A stretch of DNA of 64,000 bases, taken from Taxillus chinensis. Lineage: Eukaryota > Streptophyta > Magnoliopsida > Santalales > Loranthaceae. Location of the stretch: contig CM042086.1 in NCBI GenBank assembly GCA_023512835.1, positions 1,467,799-1,531,798 on the forward strand. The letters run 5' to 3'. The notes under the pieces are model-generated. The model ran no database searches. It saw nothing but the letters and a program-made list of their open reading frames with translations, and was not told the origin of the DNA. The first letter of the stretch is position 1; the number at the start of each line of letters is the position of its first letter. Shown here one piece after another: positions 1-12,311 of this stretch. Position numbers and translations under genes: made by a program.

Positions 1-1389
1 GCACAGGTTTTATACCCCAGCCATGGATGTGCTCTATATTGCAAACCCGGCGACCAAGCCTCCTGTGGGCCTTGCCAAGCTGAAGTCTGAAATATAGACT
101 ATAAGCCCCCGCAGGAAATCTGAACTCAAATTCTCCATCTACCTCGAACCACCATATCTGTTGAAGATACGCAACCGTTTGAAACCTAAAAAAATATGAC
201 AAGAAAACAAATCAATCAGTCCTTGGCCTTGCATTCTAGTTTTAAATGAAAGAAGAAAAAGGCATGAACATCATTTGAGAAACACAGTAGTCAGAAAATG
301 CAACTGTTTGGTGCCTATGCAAAAATATCAATAGAACAAGAAATTGACTAATTCTCTGTCCATCGCTGTTTAAAGAAGAGAAAATCATGAACATCATTTT
401 AGAAAAAAGGTAGTTTAAGGGAGGGAAAAAGAGCGTCCTTGACCAACATAAGTCATTGATTGAACAAATGGGCCTCAAAATCAGTACATAAAATAGGCAA
501 TTGACAATACAATTCTCATGGTTTCCAACCACATTATCACCATCCGGTGCAAAAATAACTTTCAACCCATATCAACGACAACACTAATAAGAAGGCCAGT
601 TGGAATTATTTCCAACCCTTTTTTTTTAAATATTATGGCCCATATTTTAGAAATCAATAAACAGTCAAGCAAAGAAATGCAACAACTTCAGTGAAACAAG
701 CACTCCCGGAGTACCTAATACACGAGGGAAACAAAACGTTAAAATTTCATAACGTAAATGAGTTCAGATATAAGACACTTACTGACCATCCTAGCAGTAT
801 CTTAAAATCAATGTTGTATTTAAAATCGCTTCTATACCAATTCGTGTTCTCACCTGGATTCATCAGTGGGAATGAAACTCCAGTACCTCCTATCATCAAT
901 TCCCGTGATCCTCAAGTCCTTGGAAGATATAGAGACACACAGCCCTCCCGTACACTTATCCAGCCAAATCTCCTGAACATCCTCAAACAGACCCAACAAT
1001 GCGACAATCGACAAACAAAGCAAGCAAGCTCCAAGGATTTCGAGGAAGGTGGGGATAATGCTTACCTTGGCGCCATCTCCGACCGAATGAGGGCGGCACA
1101 ATCGGGAGTAAAGCTCCTTCTTGTTCAAGTTTTTGGGGAAATCATAGGAGACGGCGTCGACGATGAACCGATATTCAGAAGGCAGCTTCGACTCCCAGAT
1201 GAAATCGGCGGACGAGGCGGCGCGGAAGGTCCGATTAAGAAGCGCGAGGCTGCAGATCTCCGGCGGAGACAGGCGCATCAGAACCAAAGCCGCACAGCTC
1301 TCGGGTATGTCTCCGAGAAGTGGCCTCGCCGGGGGACCTCCTCCGCCGCCGTCACCCGCCGCCGCAAGCACAGAAGCGTTCGACCCCAT
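1..1389 (-). CDS. F-box protein PP2-A13-like (3' end beyond window)
   Basis: This is probably the substrate adaptor of an SCF E3 ubiquitin ligase: an N-terminal F-box that would bind SKP1, followed by a phloem-protein-2 (PP2) lectin-like domain. Exons on the minus strand are 1389-1066, 972-854 and 185-1, and the last runs off the window. The donors read AAG/GTAAGC and CCAG/GTGAGA, the acceptors TTCAG/GAG and TTTAG/GTTTC, and phase is kept throughout. The F-box spans about residues 24-65 (LLGDIPESCAALVLMRLSP, then FIWESKLP). The PP2 part begins at EIWLDKCTGGLCVSIS, continues through DDRRYWSFIPTDESR and YLQQIWWFEVDGEFEFRFP, and the window ends in HGWGIKPV, near the expected C-terminus. The start is the first ATG ahead of a Gly/Pro-rich leader. 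Family assignment is strong; the exact orthologue is not proven. Confidence 0.93.
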
Positions 1390-3397
1390 AGCCAGCCTCG
1401 ATGCGGAATGTGGAGGAGAGAGAGATTTAAAAAGTCGTCGGCTTACGAAATGGGGAGATCAGAGGAAGCAGTGTGCCAGTAAAGGACAAGGTTGCCGAGG
1501 TGGCAACGGTATTTACTCCTACGACGCCACGTAGGCACACAGAATGCAAGGCTGGCTTTAGATGAAGTAGGGGAGGGACAGTGTGTCAGATGATTACCGA
1601 CAAATATAATAATACATATCTGATTAGTTATAAAATTGGATTAGCTAATGTTTTTTTTAAAATATTGTAATTATCTTTAAATTTTATATTTTGTAGTTTC
1701 ATTTTTAATTAAAAATTTAAAATATTACTAAATATGTTTTTATAAGTTATTTATTTTAAAATTTAAATTTACATTCTTACACACTAACAAAATAATGTTA
1801 AAAAATTCTAATAAATAATAGCAAATAATATCTTATATCAATTTATTATTTTTTATATTAAAAGAGAATTATAATTGCTCATCATCTAATCAAATCTATT
1901 CAACTCAATTAATTTGCGAGTCAAGTTATTCACGATCTAAGTTGATCGCCATAAGATCAAACTTGATCGACTCACAATTTCCACTTATTCACAATTTGAT
2001 CATTTCACAAGTCATCTAGTCGACGCACAATAATTACTTTCAAACGTCTAATGATTTCCCTAATTGCATGCTTCAATTGTAATTACAAGACAAGTTATCT
2101 TAATCATGTGATTGCCCTCAATTGTAAGAGCCTCTAAGATATCTTAAACGCCCTCTACCGTACATAACTCTTGCAAAACAACTAATGACCGAAGTCTTAA
2201 ACATAAACTCTCTCTACAAATTTACTCGAGAAGGTCACTTTACGTAGTTATCTAATGCACTAAAGCTCAACAGCTACTACTTGCTACAATCCATGCTAAA
2301 AACAACTATATATAACAAAAACATAACTTCATGGGAATAACAGTCCTCTCATTATAAAATTAGTGCACTTGTTCTGTAAGTGGTGTTGGTCTTGTCAAAA
2401 TTGGATTTAGATTGTCAAGCCATTTAGGTGATCGTCTAAAAAGACGAAAGTTAATTCTGATCAATTTTCTCTAAGTCATGAATGGCCATCGATCCACCAC
2501 ATACTTTTACCACCAGCATTTTTGACTTCATTTTCTTGATTTCCACCACCGTACGAGGCATATCTCTCTAAGTTTTCACCAAATAAGTTACATGAGGTTG
2601 CAGTATTAATTTGAGCTGAAATTCATTGTAGATTTTCAAGGTTTTTTAAAAATAATTCATGTAGTTTTCTCCGTGTTTTTTAAAAACTACATAACCAAAC
2701 GACAGGATAGGTTCTTTTTTCCCTGGCGTTTCTAAAGCGCATGGAAAAACAGTACCTATATATATATACACACACATTTTCAAAATGCAGGCTAGTGTCC
2801 TTTCTTACGTAATTTAACAATAACAATAAGAGAAACTCATTGATGCTCATTATTTGTTTATTTGTTTATATACCAGATTAACTTTTTGTTTATTTTATTC
2901 TCAATACATTTATTTCTACCATACAAGTTTTTTAAAAAAATGGCCTAGGATATATTAACATATGCATACACGAATAAAAATGTACAGTAACGGTAAATAA
3001 TTACAATAATATTTTTGGTTAGTCATTTTTTTCAAACAGGAGTAATTTAATTGGGTGAATCATGTTATTGCAAAATTTAATTACATAGAAAAATATGAGT
3101 TTCATGAAGAAACAAATTTAATTCAAATTAAACAAGCAATAAAATTTTAATGATAAATGATATTCCTAATATTATTTTCTATGAAAATAAAAATGTGATG
3201 ACAATTTTATTTTTATATTCATTTTCTTTTCTAAATTCTTAAAACTGTAGTGAAATAAATATTAGTTCATTATTTTGTGGGAAAGAAACGTGATACTACG
3301 TTTTAGTCAGCTAATTACGTTACCAACACACCATACTCAAAACATAAATCTGATATCAATGCATATATTTGTCAAAAACATATCCATATGCTGATGA
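1390..3397. other. AT-rich intergenic DNA, no gene seen
   Basis: This is the upstream side of the F-box gene followed by AT-rich DNA with only short chance reading frames. The first 150 bases next to the gene are GC-richer and should hold its promoter and 5' UTR. A short TA run followed by CA repeats lies near 2757-2777. I see no conserved coding signal or clear transposon boundary in the rest. Confidence 0.5.
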
Positions 3398-3405
3398 ATA
3401 AAGGG
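3398..3405. repeat. hAT target-site duplication, left copy
   Basis: ATAAAGGG directly precedes the TAGGGGTG terminus, and the identical octamer follows the other terminus at 4201-4208. Confidence 0.85.
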
Positions 3406-4200
3406 TAGGGGTGGGTAACGAATACCCGCCTCCACTACCCCGCCCGTTATTCGCTCTGCCCCCGATATGCAGGGTGGGTTACCTTGCCTAGGTAAGAGCG
3501 GAGTGCGATTTTTAAACTTGACATTTTGCCCAAGACAGGGACGGGAAGCAGTAATAGGTAGTGGGGTACCCCACCCCGCACCCGCCCCGCCTAATTTTAA
3601 TAATGTTTATTTATAATTTTATAATATTTTAAATATTAATATTTTATTATTATTTATGATTTTTGATATTTTTGAATGATATTTATTATTGTAAAATTAA
3701 ATTATTTTTAATAATTTTTGGTTAAAAATGATATAGAAATTTGATTTAAGTCAAAATTATTGATATGGACAGATCCAATAAAAAGCGATAACAAGAAGCG
3801 GACAAATCGAACATCATTCACAGACACATTAAATAACAGTATATCGTGTCACGCTTATATATGGAACGTGATACAATCTTAAAATTTAATCTATTGCCTA
3901 TGCGAGAACACGAGGCGGTAATAGGTTGATTCTGCCCCCGATAGGACCCGAATTACTCCTATCAACTGCTTCGTGGAACCTCTAAAAGTCAAGATTGTCT
4001 TAAGAGATAAATTAATAAAAGCCCGTAGTGGGGTGCGGGCGGATGAAGCCTCCTCCCGCTTACCTCGCCATAGGACGGGGTACCCTGCCCCGCCTACACA
4101 TGGGGCGGGATATGGTTTTAAAATTTTATTACCTGCCTAGGCGGGGGCGAGGTACGGTAATAGGTAGACTCTGGCCCCGTTATGGTGGGTAGCACCCCTA
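3406..4200. mobile_element. Non-autonomous hAT-type DNA transposon
   Basis: A 795-bp element begins TAGGGGTGGGTA and ends GGTAGCACCCCTA, so the outer 8 bases TAGGGGTG form a terminal inverted repeat. It is flanked by a perfect 8-bp direct repeat ATAAAGGG (3398-3405 and 4201-4208), the target-site duplication size of hAT elements. The ends are GC-rich with repeated subterminal motifs such as GGTAATAGGT and CGCCCCG-like blocks on both strands, while the core is AT-rich. No transposase frame is present, so it would have been moved in trans. Confidence 0.88.
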
Positions 4201-4208
4201 ATAAAGGG

Positions 4209-4548
4209 TATAGAAACTGTGCTCGTACCCATTTAGTCAATGCATATGTATGATTTATGTACACAATATTAAATAATAATAATGTTTATTAAATTTAATT
4301 TACATGTTCATTTAAAAAAAAAAGTAAACCTTGATAGTTTTGTCACTACCGCTCATACCCAAAGTGATACACTGAAGTTTTGTGTGGTTTTATTGTATTG
4401 TATTTGTTTGACATTCACATTTTTATTTTAAGAATAAATAGTATATACCATTAGAGTATTAATATCATACATTTAATTATTTTTTCTGAATATACATATT
4501 TAAATTATTTTTTATTTTTTATGTATAAATACATATCACAATAGATTT
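4209..4548. other. AT-rich spacer, nothing recognised
   Basis: AT-rich DNA between the hAT element and the AT repeat block. I see no reading frame or repeat boundary in it. Confidence 0.4.
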
Positions 4549-5395
4549 TATAAATTACTCTCTATATTATTGAAATAATATTTTATACTACTTTTTAAAA
4601 TTTAACAATATTTTTTATAGTTTAACATGAAATAAAAGTAAATATTATGAGAAACGTAAAAAATAGAGGTGAGAATTTTTTATATATATAATTTAATGAT
4701 TATATATGGATTAAATATAGAGAAAGTTATACAATTTATATATAATTTAATAATTATAAAAAAAATTATATATAATTTAATAATTATATATGGATTGAAT
4801 CCTATAGAGAAAGGTATACAATTTATATATAATTTAATAATTATAGAAAAAATTAAAAATTATATAGAATTTTTTATATATAATTTAATAATTATATATG
4901 GATTGAATCCTATAGTGAAAGTTATACAATTTATATATTATTAATTACTTTTATAAATTACTCTCTATATTATTGAAATAATATTTTATACTACTTTTTA
5001 AAATTTAATAATATTTTTTATAGTTTAACATGAAATAAAAGTAAATATTATGAGAAACATAAAAAATAGAGGTGAGAAAATTTTTTTATATATAATTTAA
5101 TAATTATATATGGATTAAATATAGAGAAAGTTATACAATTTATATATAATTTAATAATTATAAAAAAATTATATATAATTTAATAATTATATAGAAAAAT
5201 TATTTTATATATAATTTAATAATTATATATGGATTGAATCCTATATAGAAAGTTAACAGTTTATATATAATTTAATAATTATAGAAAAATTTTAAAATTA
5301 TATAGAAATTTTTTTTATATAATTTAATAATTATATTAGAAAATATTATACAAATCCTATAGAGAAAGTTATATATATATATATATATATATGCT
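4549..5395. repeat. Tandem duplication (about 402 bp) rich in a TATATAATTTAATAATTATA unit
   Basis: A segment starting TTATAAATTACTCTCTATAT at 4549 recurs almost base for base at 4951, including the later AGAAACRTAAAAAATAGAGG stretch, giving a period of about 402 bp. Inside each copy the short motif TATATAATTTAATAATTAT is repeated many times, separated by GGATTGAATCCTATAGAGAAAG-like spacers. The second copy decays into a TA dinucleotide run at about 5370-5392. A 91-codon open frame here is only a by-product of the repeat. Confidence 0.85.
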
Positions 5396-6948
5396 ATGAA
5401 GATAATTTTTATGACTTTTTAACTTTTTTTCCCTAATATAGAGAAACATACTTCTACAGTGAATCTGCTACTAGTGTTCTTAAAATTTATTTATTTTTCA
5501 AAAATATCAAATATTTTATTCCTCATTTCTATCTATATTTATTTCTTAATTAATTTATTTTTATTTTCTCTTTCTCTCTCTTATTTATTACAATCAAACA
5601 AAAGTTTATAACTATAATAATATATATTAAAAAATTATAGAAAAAGCATTTAATAATGAATATAAAACCTTCAAATATGAGGATTTACTATTCATTTCTT
5701 ATTCCTATACCCTATTTTAGAGAACCTGATGTAAATGATTTTTTGACAAATTTATATATTTTTTCCCTAAATTATAATGAAAGTTTGATTATGTCAAACC
5801 TATTATGAATGCTCACTTGAGTAAACTAATTGTATGTAATATTATATATAAATATTGAATAGACCGTTCCTAATATATGCATTTATATGTTAATAAATTA
5901 TTGTAAATAATAAAATTTATTAATTATGAGTAACCAATTTTTTTTATTTTTAGCATCTTCTAAAGAAAATATTTAATACCAAAATTTAAAGGAAATATAA
6001 AAATTATATTAGATCATTCATACTAGTTCTCTCAAAATATATTTTTAAAAAATAGAGAAAATTTTAAGTTTCAGACAAAAAATACACTCCATCAGGTTCT
6101 TTAAATTGCAAAATTTAGAGATTGAAAATATATATTAGAAAGATAATTTCTATATTTAGAGGATTACTATTCATCATACACATATTGTTTCTAATATATT
6201 TATTGACATATGTGTACTTTTGATTTCTTATAATAATGAAATAGATAAGAAAAAAATAAAAATAAAAATTATAATTTAAAAGGATAAAGATGGAGAATGA
6301 GATGTGAATGAATAAATAAAATGTATCAAATATGTATTGTTTATTCTCTAAAATTAAAATTAAAATTTTAAAACTAGCGTGAAATCAAGCAATCATTAAT
6401 AAGAGACAACTACAAAAAAAAAATTATATATATTTGTTGCCACAAATCTATCAAGTCTATTCACATAATAACGTTTGACCTAAGTCACAAGTCAGCACAC
6501 AATACTCAACCTTTGGCATGGGTTTGAAGTGGCTTACGGGTTTAGCTATGTAGACTTTAATTTGTTAGAACACTCACTGTAGAATAGTCAAATGTTTTAA
6601 TAATTTTGTCCACATGGAGTAATATTAGACGCAAATTCGAATCAAAATGTGTCTTAACTAAAAACTTTATCAAATACCAAACTTCATGGTATCAACTAGC
6701 TAAATTTGACTAGTTAGTGCTTATAAGTTTGATATTTAATAAAAAATTTAGTTAATTTAAACATTTGACTATTATACTATGAGCGCTTTTATGTACTTGA
6801 AGATATTTATTTAAAAAGATGACTTATTGGTTTCTTGGCATATTGTCAATATTTATGACAACTTGAAATATTGGTATTGGCATATTTATCAATGTTTATT
6901 AATATTACATATTAATAAATATGCATATAATTTATTGTTTAGCTTCGG
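5396..6948. other. AT-rich intergenic DNA, no gene seen
   Basis: Very AT-rich sequence with no long reading frame, splice pattern or clear repeat boundary. Confidence 0.4.
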
Positions 6949-7035
6949 TGTAAATTTAATTGAAAGAAAGTAATTAATAAATAAATACAGTTTATTTATT
7001 TATTTACTAATTACTTTCTTTCAATTAAATTTACA
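6949..7035. repeat. Near-perfect inverted repeat (hairpin)
   Basis: Two arms of about 39 bp, TGTAAATTTAATTGAAAG... and its reverse complement, are separated by only a few bases around CAG. I see one mismatch, near the loop. Transcribed RNA would fold into one long stem. It could be a fold-back (MITE-like) remnant or a small-RNA hairpin; the very AT-rich arms favour a fold-back repeat. Confidence 0.8.
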
Positions 7036-10000
7036 TAGAAATCAGGATCGACCCTAAGATTTAAGGAGCCTAAGATAAAAATATAAGTTGAAATTCTTAT
7101 CTCCCATACATTCTAATAAAAGTATTTATATTTATATATTAAATTTATATTATTTTATTATTACTTTACTAGAATAGTATAAATAACATAAAATTTTAAA
7201 ATATATATAATTGTCAAAATTGTAAATTTAAATAAAATATAACAATAAAAAAAGCTACACAATATATAAATTAATGTATTCATAAATAAATTATTTGAGA
7301 GTGAATGTGTGCAATCAAGTGGATGAAATTGTTTTTTTTTTTTGGTCAAAATTAGGATGGATGTCTTATTTTTTAACCAAAATTTAAGAATCAAGTCGGG
7401 TTGACTTACTTGACTATCACCTAGGCTCTAACAAAAATTAACCATTGAATTGATATGAAATTTTATAAGTATATTTATTAATACATAAGTATTAAATTTA
7501 ATAATTATTTTTCAAAATAAATATTAATAAAGTATTAAAATAGCTAAATTCATTAGCTGCAAACTCTTACATTTTTAAATCCGTAATGACGGGCCCGTGA
7601 TAATATTATTTTTAAAATAAATTATTTTTGAAATTAGTGAGTTTAATAAATTTAAAAATATTTATAAATAATAAAAATTTAATTGAATATATAATTTTTA
7701 AAAATAATTTTATTTTAAAAATAATAAGTTTTCATCGTTTTGTTTGCTGCAGACAACCAGTCACTTGATAATAATGATAAGTCAACAAAAGCGCCTAATG
7801 GATATTGCCTCCACGTCCCTTCCAGCTCACCAATTTCGGACCGTACTAAAGATGATATGTCCTGCCATTAATGTCCGCCTCCACGAATTATTTATCATTT
7901 TATTTATTTATTTATAAATTAAAAAAATTGAATTTTTTTTTAAAAACACATTTCCCTATTATCCAGCAGCTCACCATTGCTTTGGGCCCACCGTATAATA
8001 TGTCATCCTGAAAATGTCTACCCCTTCGTTTCATAATTTTACTTTTGTTATCAATTCTGCTGGAATTTAATTTGCATAGGTTCCTAAGGAATTTGATGCG
8101 TATGCGAATTTTAAAAAAGTGTCTTTATTAGTTTTATAAAATTTTATTTATTAAATCTTAAATTTTCATAACTTACATAAAATTTATAATAAACCTAAAT
8201 TAAAATCTACAACTATCATTCATAATATAAAAACCTATTATCTCTAAAATCCTCTCATCATTATAAATTTAAATATAGGCTAATAATATAACATTAATTT
8301 GATTTGTTCTTTTTTGTCTATTTTCTAAAATAAATAAAAAATTATAAATATATTAAAATATATTATCTGCTTTTTGGGAGTCATGATTAAATTCTAAAAT
8401 AACGGATTAAAATTAATAAATTATCATACTAAAATCCAACACATTCAAAAAAGACATCTAAAAATTAATAAAAACACTAAAATAACATCAACATCCATAT
8501 ATACCAATTATTATGGGTCAATTTCACTAATACAATAACATAAATCAGATTAAATACTAAAATATATCACCAATTCATTATATATATATATATATATATT
8601 GATAGAATATAGATCACCAGAATCACCACACTTCTGAACTTAATTCATCACAAGAAAGAACAAAACAACACCACTATTAAATTATTCAAATTTAACTGAA
8701 TAGTAGAATACATTATACAAGTGATTGAGATTTGAGAAGAGAAAAAAACAGAATTTATCTCTAAAGAGAAATAAAACATTAAATATTGAAAGTAAAGTGT
8801 ATGATAACATGTCCATAAATTTTGGTTTTTTAATGTAATTTTTAGTTTTTAAAACAGGCAACTTTAGAAATGCCAATGACCTTCAATATGGAGTAAGTTA
8901 TATACAAGATCTAAGATTGTTTGATTAAGGATTTGATTAAACTGGCATAACTATTGAAGTGATGAGTCCCATTAGACCATGTTAACAATTGAAGAGATCA
9001 AACTAGAGTAATCCCTTTAAGAGAGCTTTTAGTGAGAGTTTAAGTTTGCATGGTTCTTAATCTACTTAAGAAAAACTTCAAAGTACCATATTTATAGCAT
9101 AAATTGATATTCTAAAAGTCTAGACTTTGGTTTGAGGAAGATCAAAATGACTTTGCATTTTAAAAGTAAAGTCAAAGTTGAAAAGTCAACAACAATAAAA
9201 ATAAATTAACTATTGGAAGGCACCAACAAAAGTCAATGCTATATGGTTGGTGGTTAACAAAAGTCATCGGTGTTGAGAGCCTCGTTGATTAGGCTTCAAG
9301 TTAAAAGGTAGTCGGATTTGTAGAGTTGTTCGTATTTAGTTGTATGGATTAACAACAAAAAGACTTTTGAATTTACAAGTACAAAGTATATTTGAAATGA
9401 AAGTGTAAAGATTGTCGTAGATTTGCAAGCGAAAATACTATCTAAATTAGAAGTGAAATGGCTACCCGGATAAGCATTGGGAGGATATCCTAATTAACAT
9501 CTAAGCACTTGTCCAAATTAGTATTAACAATGTTTATATTTGCCACATGTATGGATTAGCATCAAACAAGTGTCTGGATTAGCATTAACACGCAAAAGGA
9601 ATTTGTGGCCATATTTATGATATAGACTAAAATGTTATCCTATTTAATGTTTGGATTGAGTGTGCTTGTATTATAAAATGTGTATATATAGGAATTCACA
9701 AGTGAGTCCATATCAAGAAGGATATATGTTTGTACTACAAACTGATTTTCGAATTGCGAATTACATTCGGACTTCATCACATGATCGTACTTGAAGGATC
9801 AACGCAGGTTTATTTTACAACTTCACATTCTCGTGGTGAACCAATGTTAACTCGAGAGTTTTCAGTACTCAATATGTAACCTCTCCACTTACCAACATGG
9901 ATGAATAGTGATATGATGATGTGGCACATCCTAATTCAATTTCAGGACACTGGTTAATCAACTTATGGTAAGTTATAGCAACCAATTCAATTGAAGATTA

Positions 10001-10787
10001 TCCTCACCTAATTTATAAGCTATAATGGGTTATGTCCAAGAATAAAATATTTCCATATCAAGACAGCAACAAACAAAACCGGTATATATTGAAGAGTGTG
10101 TTTATATTATAAATAAGACACTATGAATATAAGTTGAGTTGCTAAGGTTTTTGACGTATGGCTAGGTTATATACTTTCAGCGAAACTCTAGCACATATAA
10201 TGATTTGTTTGATTTTATCATTGTTTTCTACTATTCTTTAGAATAAGCTCACATTATGAAGTAATAAAATAAAATTGTTATAATCTTTACAACTCGTGTT
10301 AATAAAATACAAATTTAACATATATTTTATTATTTGTCTTCCACATTCATTATTTATTTTATTTTAAGTAAAAAGAGTAAATTTGTAGAGTGTGATTGTC
10401 ATTGTAAAAGAGTTTGAATTTTTTACTGCTACATCAAAACTTATTTTATCCGAATTGAATATATACATTTGCATTTAAATTTTTTTTCATATATATTACT
10501 TATTTCTATATTAATCTGTCGGCCAATAAACAATAGCATTCAACACAGATAATATCATAAGCATCTCTCTCAGTTTGGATAAAATCATCCAGTACACTCG
10601 TCTTTCCCAATGATAAATGATGAAATTATCTAAATAACGCACTTGACCACATTTTATTCCGTAAAAAATATAGAAAATCATGTAACAAAATAGTTTAGTC
10701 AAAATCAACATTGGTCAACATTCATTTAGGGCAATGCTCTAAATCCAGTGCTAGTCTACCTTTTTCAATTTTGATTCTTAGACTACT

Positions 10788-10823
<36 letters not shown>

Positions 10824-10948
10824 TGTACACACACACACACACGTGTGGCTATCAAGTTAGGCTAGACTGCTTTGACTCCCTAGTTACTATTTATTAGAAC
10901 AGTAACATCCTTACATCATAAAAAAACCTGATCACTTGGTGCAATCAG
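7036..10948. other. AT-rich repeat-derived intergenic DNA, no gene recognised
   Basis: Only short, low-complexity open frames occur. A TA run lies at about 8580-8600 and a TG/CA microsatellite at about 10792-10842. The part from about 8600 to 10100 is less AT-biased and may be old retroelement DNA, but I found no terminal repeats or protein similarity to support a name. Confidence 0.4.
10792..10842. repeat. TG microsatellite followed by CA run
   Basis: An almost pure TG run is followed by TACACACACACACACACG, so the two halves are complementary and could fold back. Confidence 0.8.
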
Positions 10949-10996
10949 TAAACACTGATCGTAGAGTATGAAGGGGTGTGGCCAGTAGGAGCTATC
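10949..10996 (+). repeat. 48-bp direct repeat, left copy
   Basis: The segment TAAACACTGATCGTAGAG ... GGCCAGTAGGAGCTATC recurs at 22122-22169 with one mismatch (GAGC versus GAGT). The two copies bracket the nested LTR complex. The last bases overlap the start of LTR A, and the first bases of the right copy overlap its end. Confidence 0.85.
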
Positions 10997-12071
10997 ACGC
11001 CCCTAAATCCCGAAAAGACCGGAACTAAGAGTGTGACTTTCCCATGCCCGCACTCGAAGGGTTAAGGGGTTGGTGACTAGCACCGATATGGACTACACAA
11101 CGGATGCTGTCCGAGTTATACTTGTACATTCATACATCAGGGGTATCCAAGTACAATCCCACTTGCGATGAAGCTAAGGAAAATAATTTATTAATAATAA
11201 AGTCATTTTACAAATCCAATACAACTTTCACGGATCCTCGTCTGGATAATTCAAATAAATAAACAAATTATGTTATACAAATCCATAATCCAACTTATAC
11301 AAATTGTAAGTTAAATAACAATTAACTTCGGTCCAGCCTCTAGCGAATAGGTCGATACCTGAAACATGTCAACAAAGTAGGAGTGAGCACAAATGCCCAG
11401 TAGGTGATCTCCATCTCCTCACCATCCTATAACATGAAATCCCAAGTCTACATGATCGGTGTATGCTTGTGCCAGTGTAGTGTCGTACTCTATCACAATA
11501 AGTTCACATTTAATCACAAAATATAACATCACACACATTACATTTCATTCATTAAGGGTACACACCGAATGATCCAACCATCCACGAGATTCCCGCAACC
11601 AACACCAAGGATCCCAATCACTACCAGACAACCATATGTGGGACCTGTGGTGTCTCCAACGACAACCAGCCACATATGGGACCCAGGTTAACTAGCCACA
11701 TAGGGGACCTGCGGCCTCTTGCCAGCCCTATGTGGGACCTGTGATTAACCCAACCAACTCCACCACCAATTTTACATATAATCAGTAAATAGAATATTCC
11801 AATAAATAAAATTCAATACAACAGCATTACAAAATATTTAATTCATCAATCTAGCACTAACCCTAAATAATATATATAAATATACATAAATATATCAATA
11901 TTCATCAAACATCCAACATCTTAAATATCAATTAAGTAATATTAAGCTACAAGTAACATTTAAATGCCAAATTACTAATATTGAACTACAAACAATATTT
12001 ATATTACTAAATCATACTACTAAGCCCAAATAATATTTATAATATTTAACAACGTCAAGCTCATACATTAT
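10993..12071 (+). mobile_element. LTR A, left part (split by element X)
   Basis: This is the 5' part of an LTR of the same family as solo LTRs B and C. It starts TATCACGCCCCTAAATCC (family start TGTCACGCCC, second base mutated). It shares with B the order GTGTGACTTTCCCATGCC, then CATACATCAGGGGTAT, then CAACAAAGTAGG-GTGAGCACAA, then blocks of CCATATGTGGGACCTGTGG. It breaks at ATTAT/TGTCATCATCGG, where element X begins, and resumes at 20419. Orientation is plus. Confidence 0.8.
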
Positions 12072-12311
12072 TGTCATCATCGGATTTCGTCCGGGAGGGA
12101 AACTACTTTTGGGGTGCGGTTTCCCCCAACCTTCATCCGAATGGTGATGAAAATTACGGAGTCGCCACCAACCGTTTTTGGGGTGCGATTGGTCACCTAA
12201 AAGGAAATTATCTATGTCACTAGGGATGGGCTCGGGAGTTTGTTATGCATAGGGAAGGACTAACACCCCCACGACGCCCTTTCGGTACCTATCTTAGGAT
12301 TTGGATGTTTC

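Noticed and set aside
691..1534. Open frames of 263 and 123 codons on the plus strand over the F-box gene
   Set aside because: They are antisense shadows of the GC-rich first exon, whose minus-strand product has clear F-box and PP2 similarity.
4669..4944. 91-codon frame of Ile/Tyr/Asn repeats
   Set aside because: It is a by-product of the TATATAATTTAATAATTATA tandem repeat.
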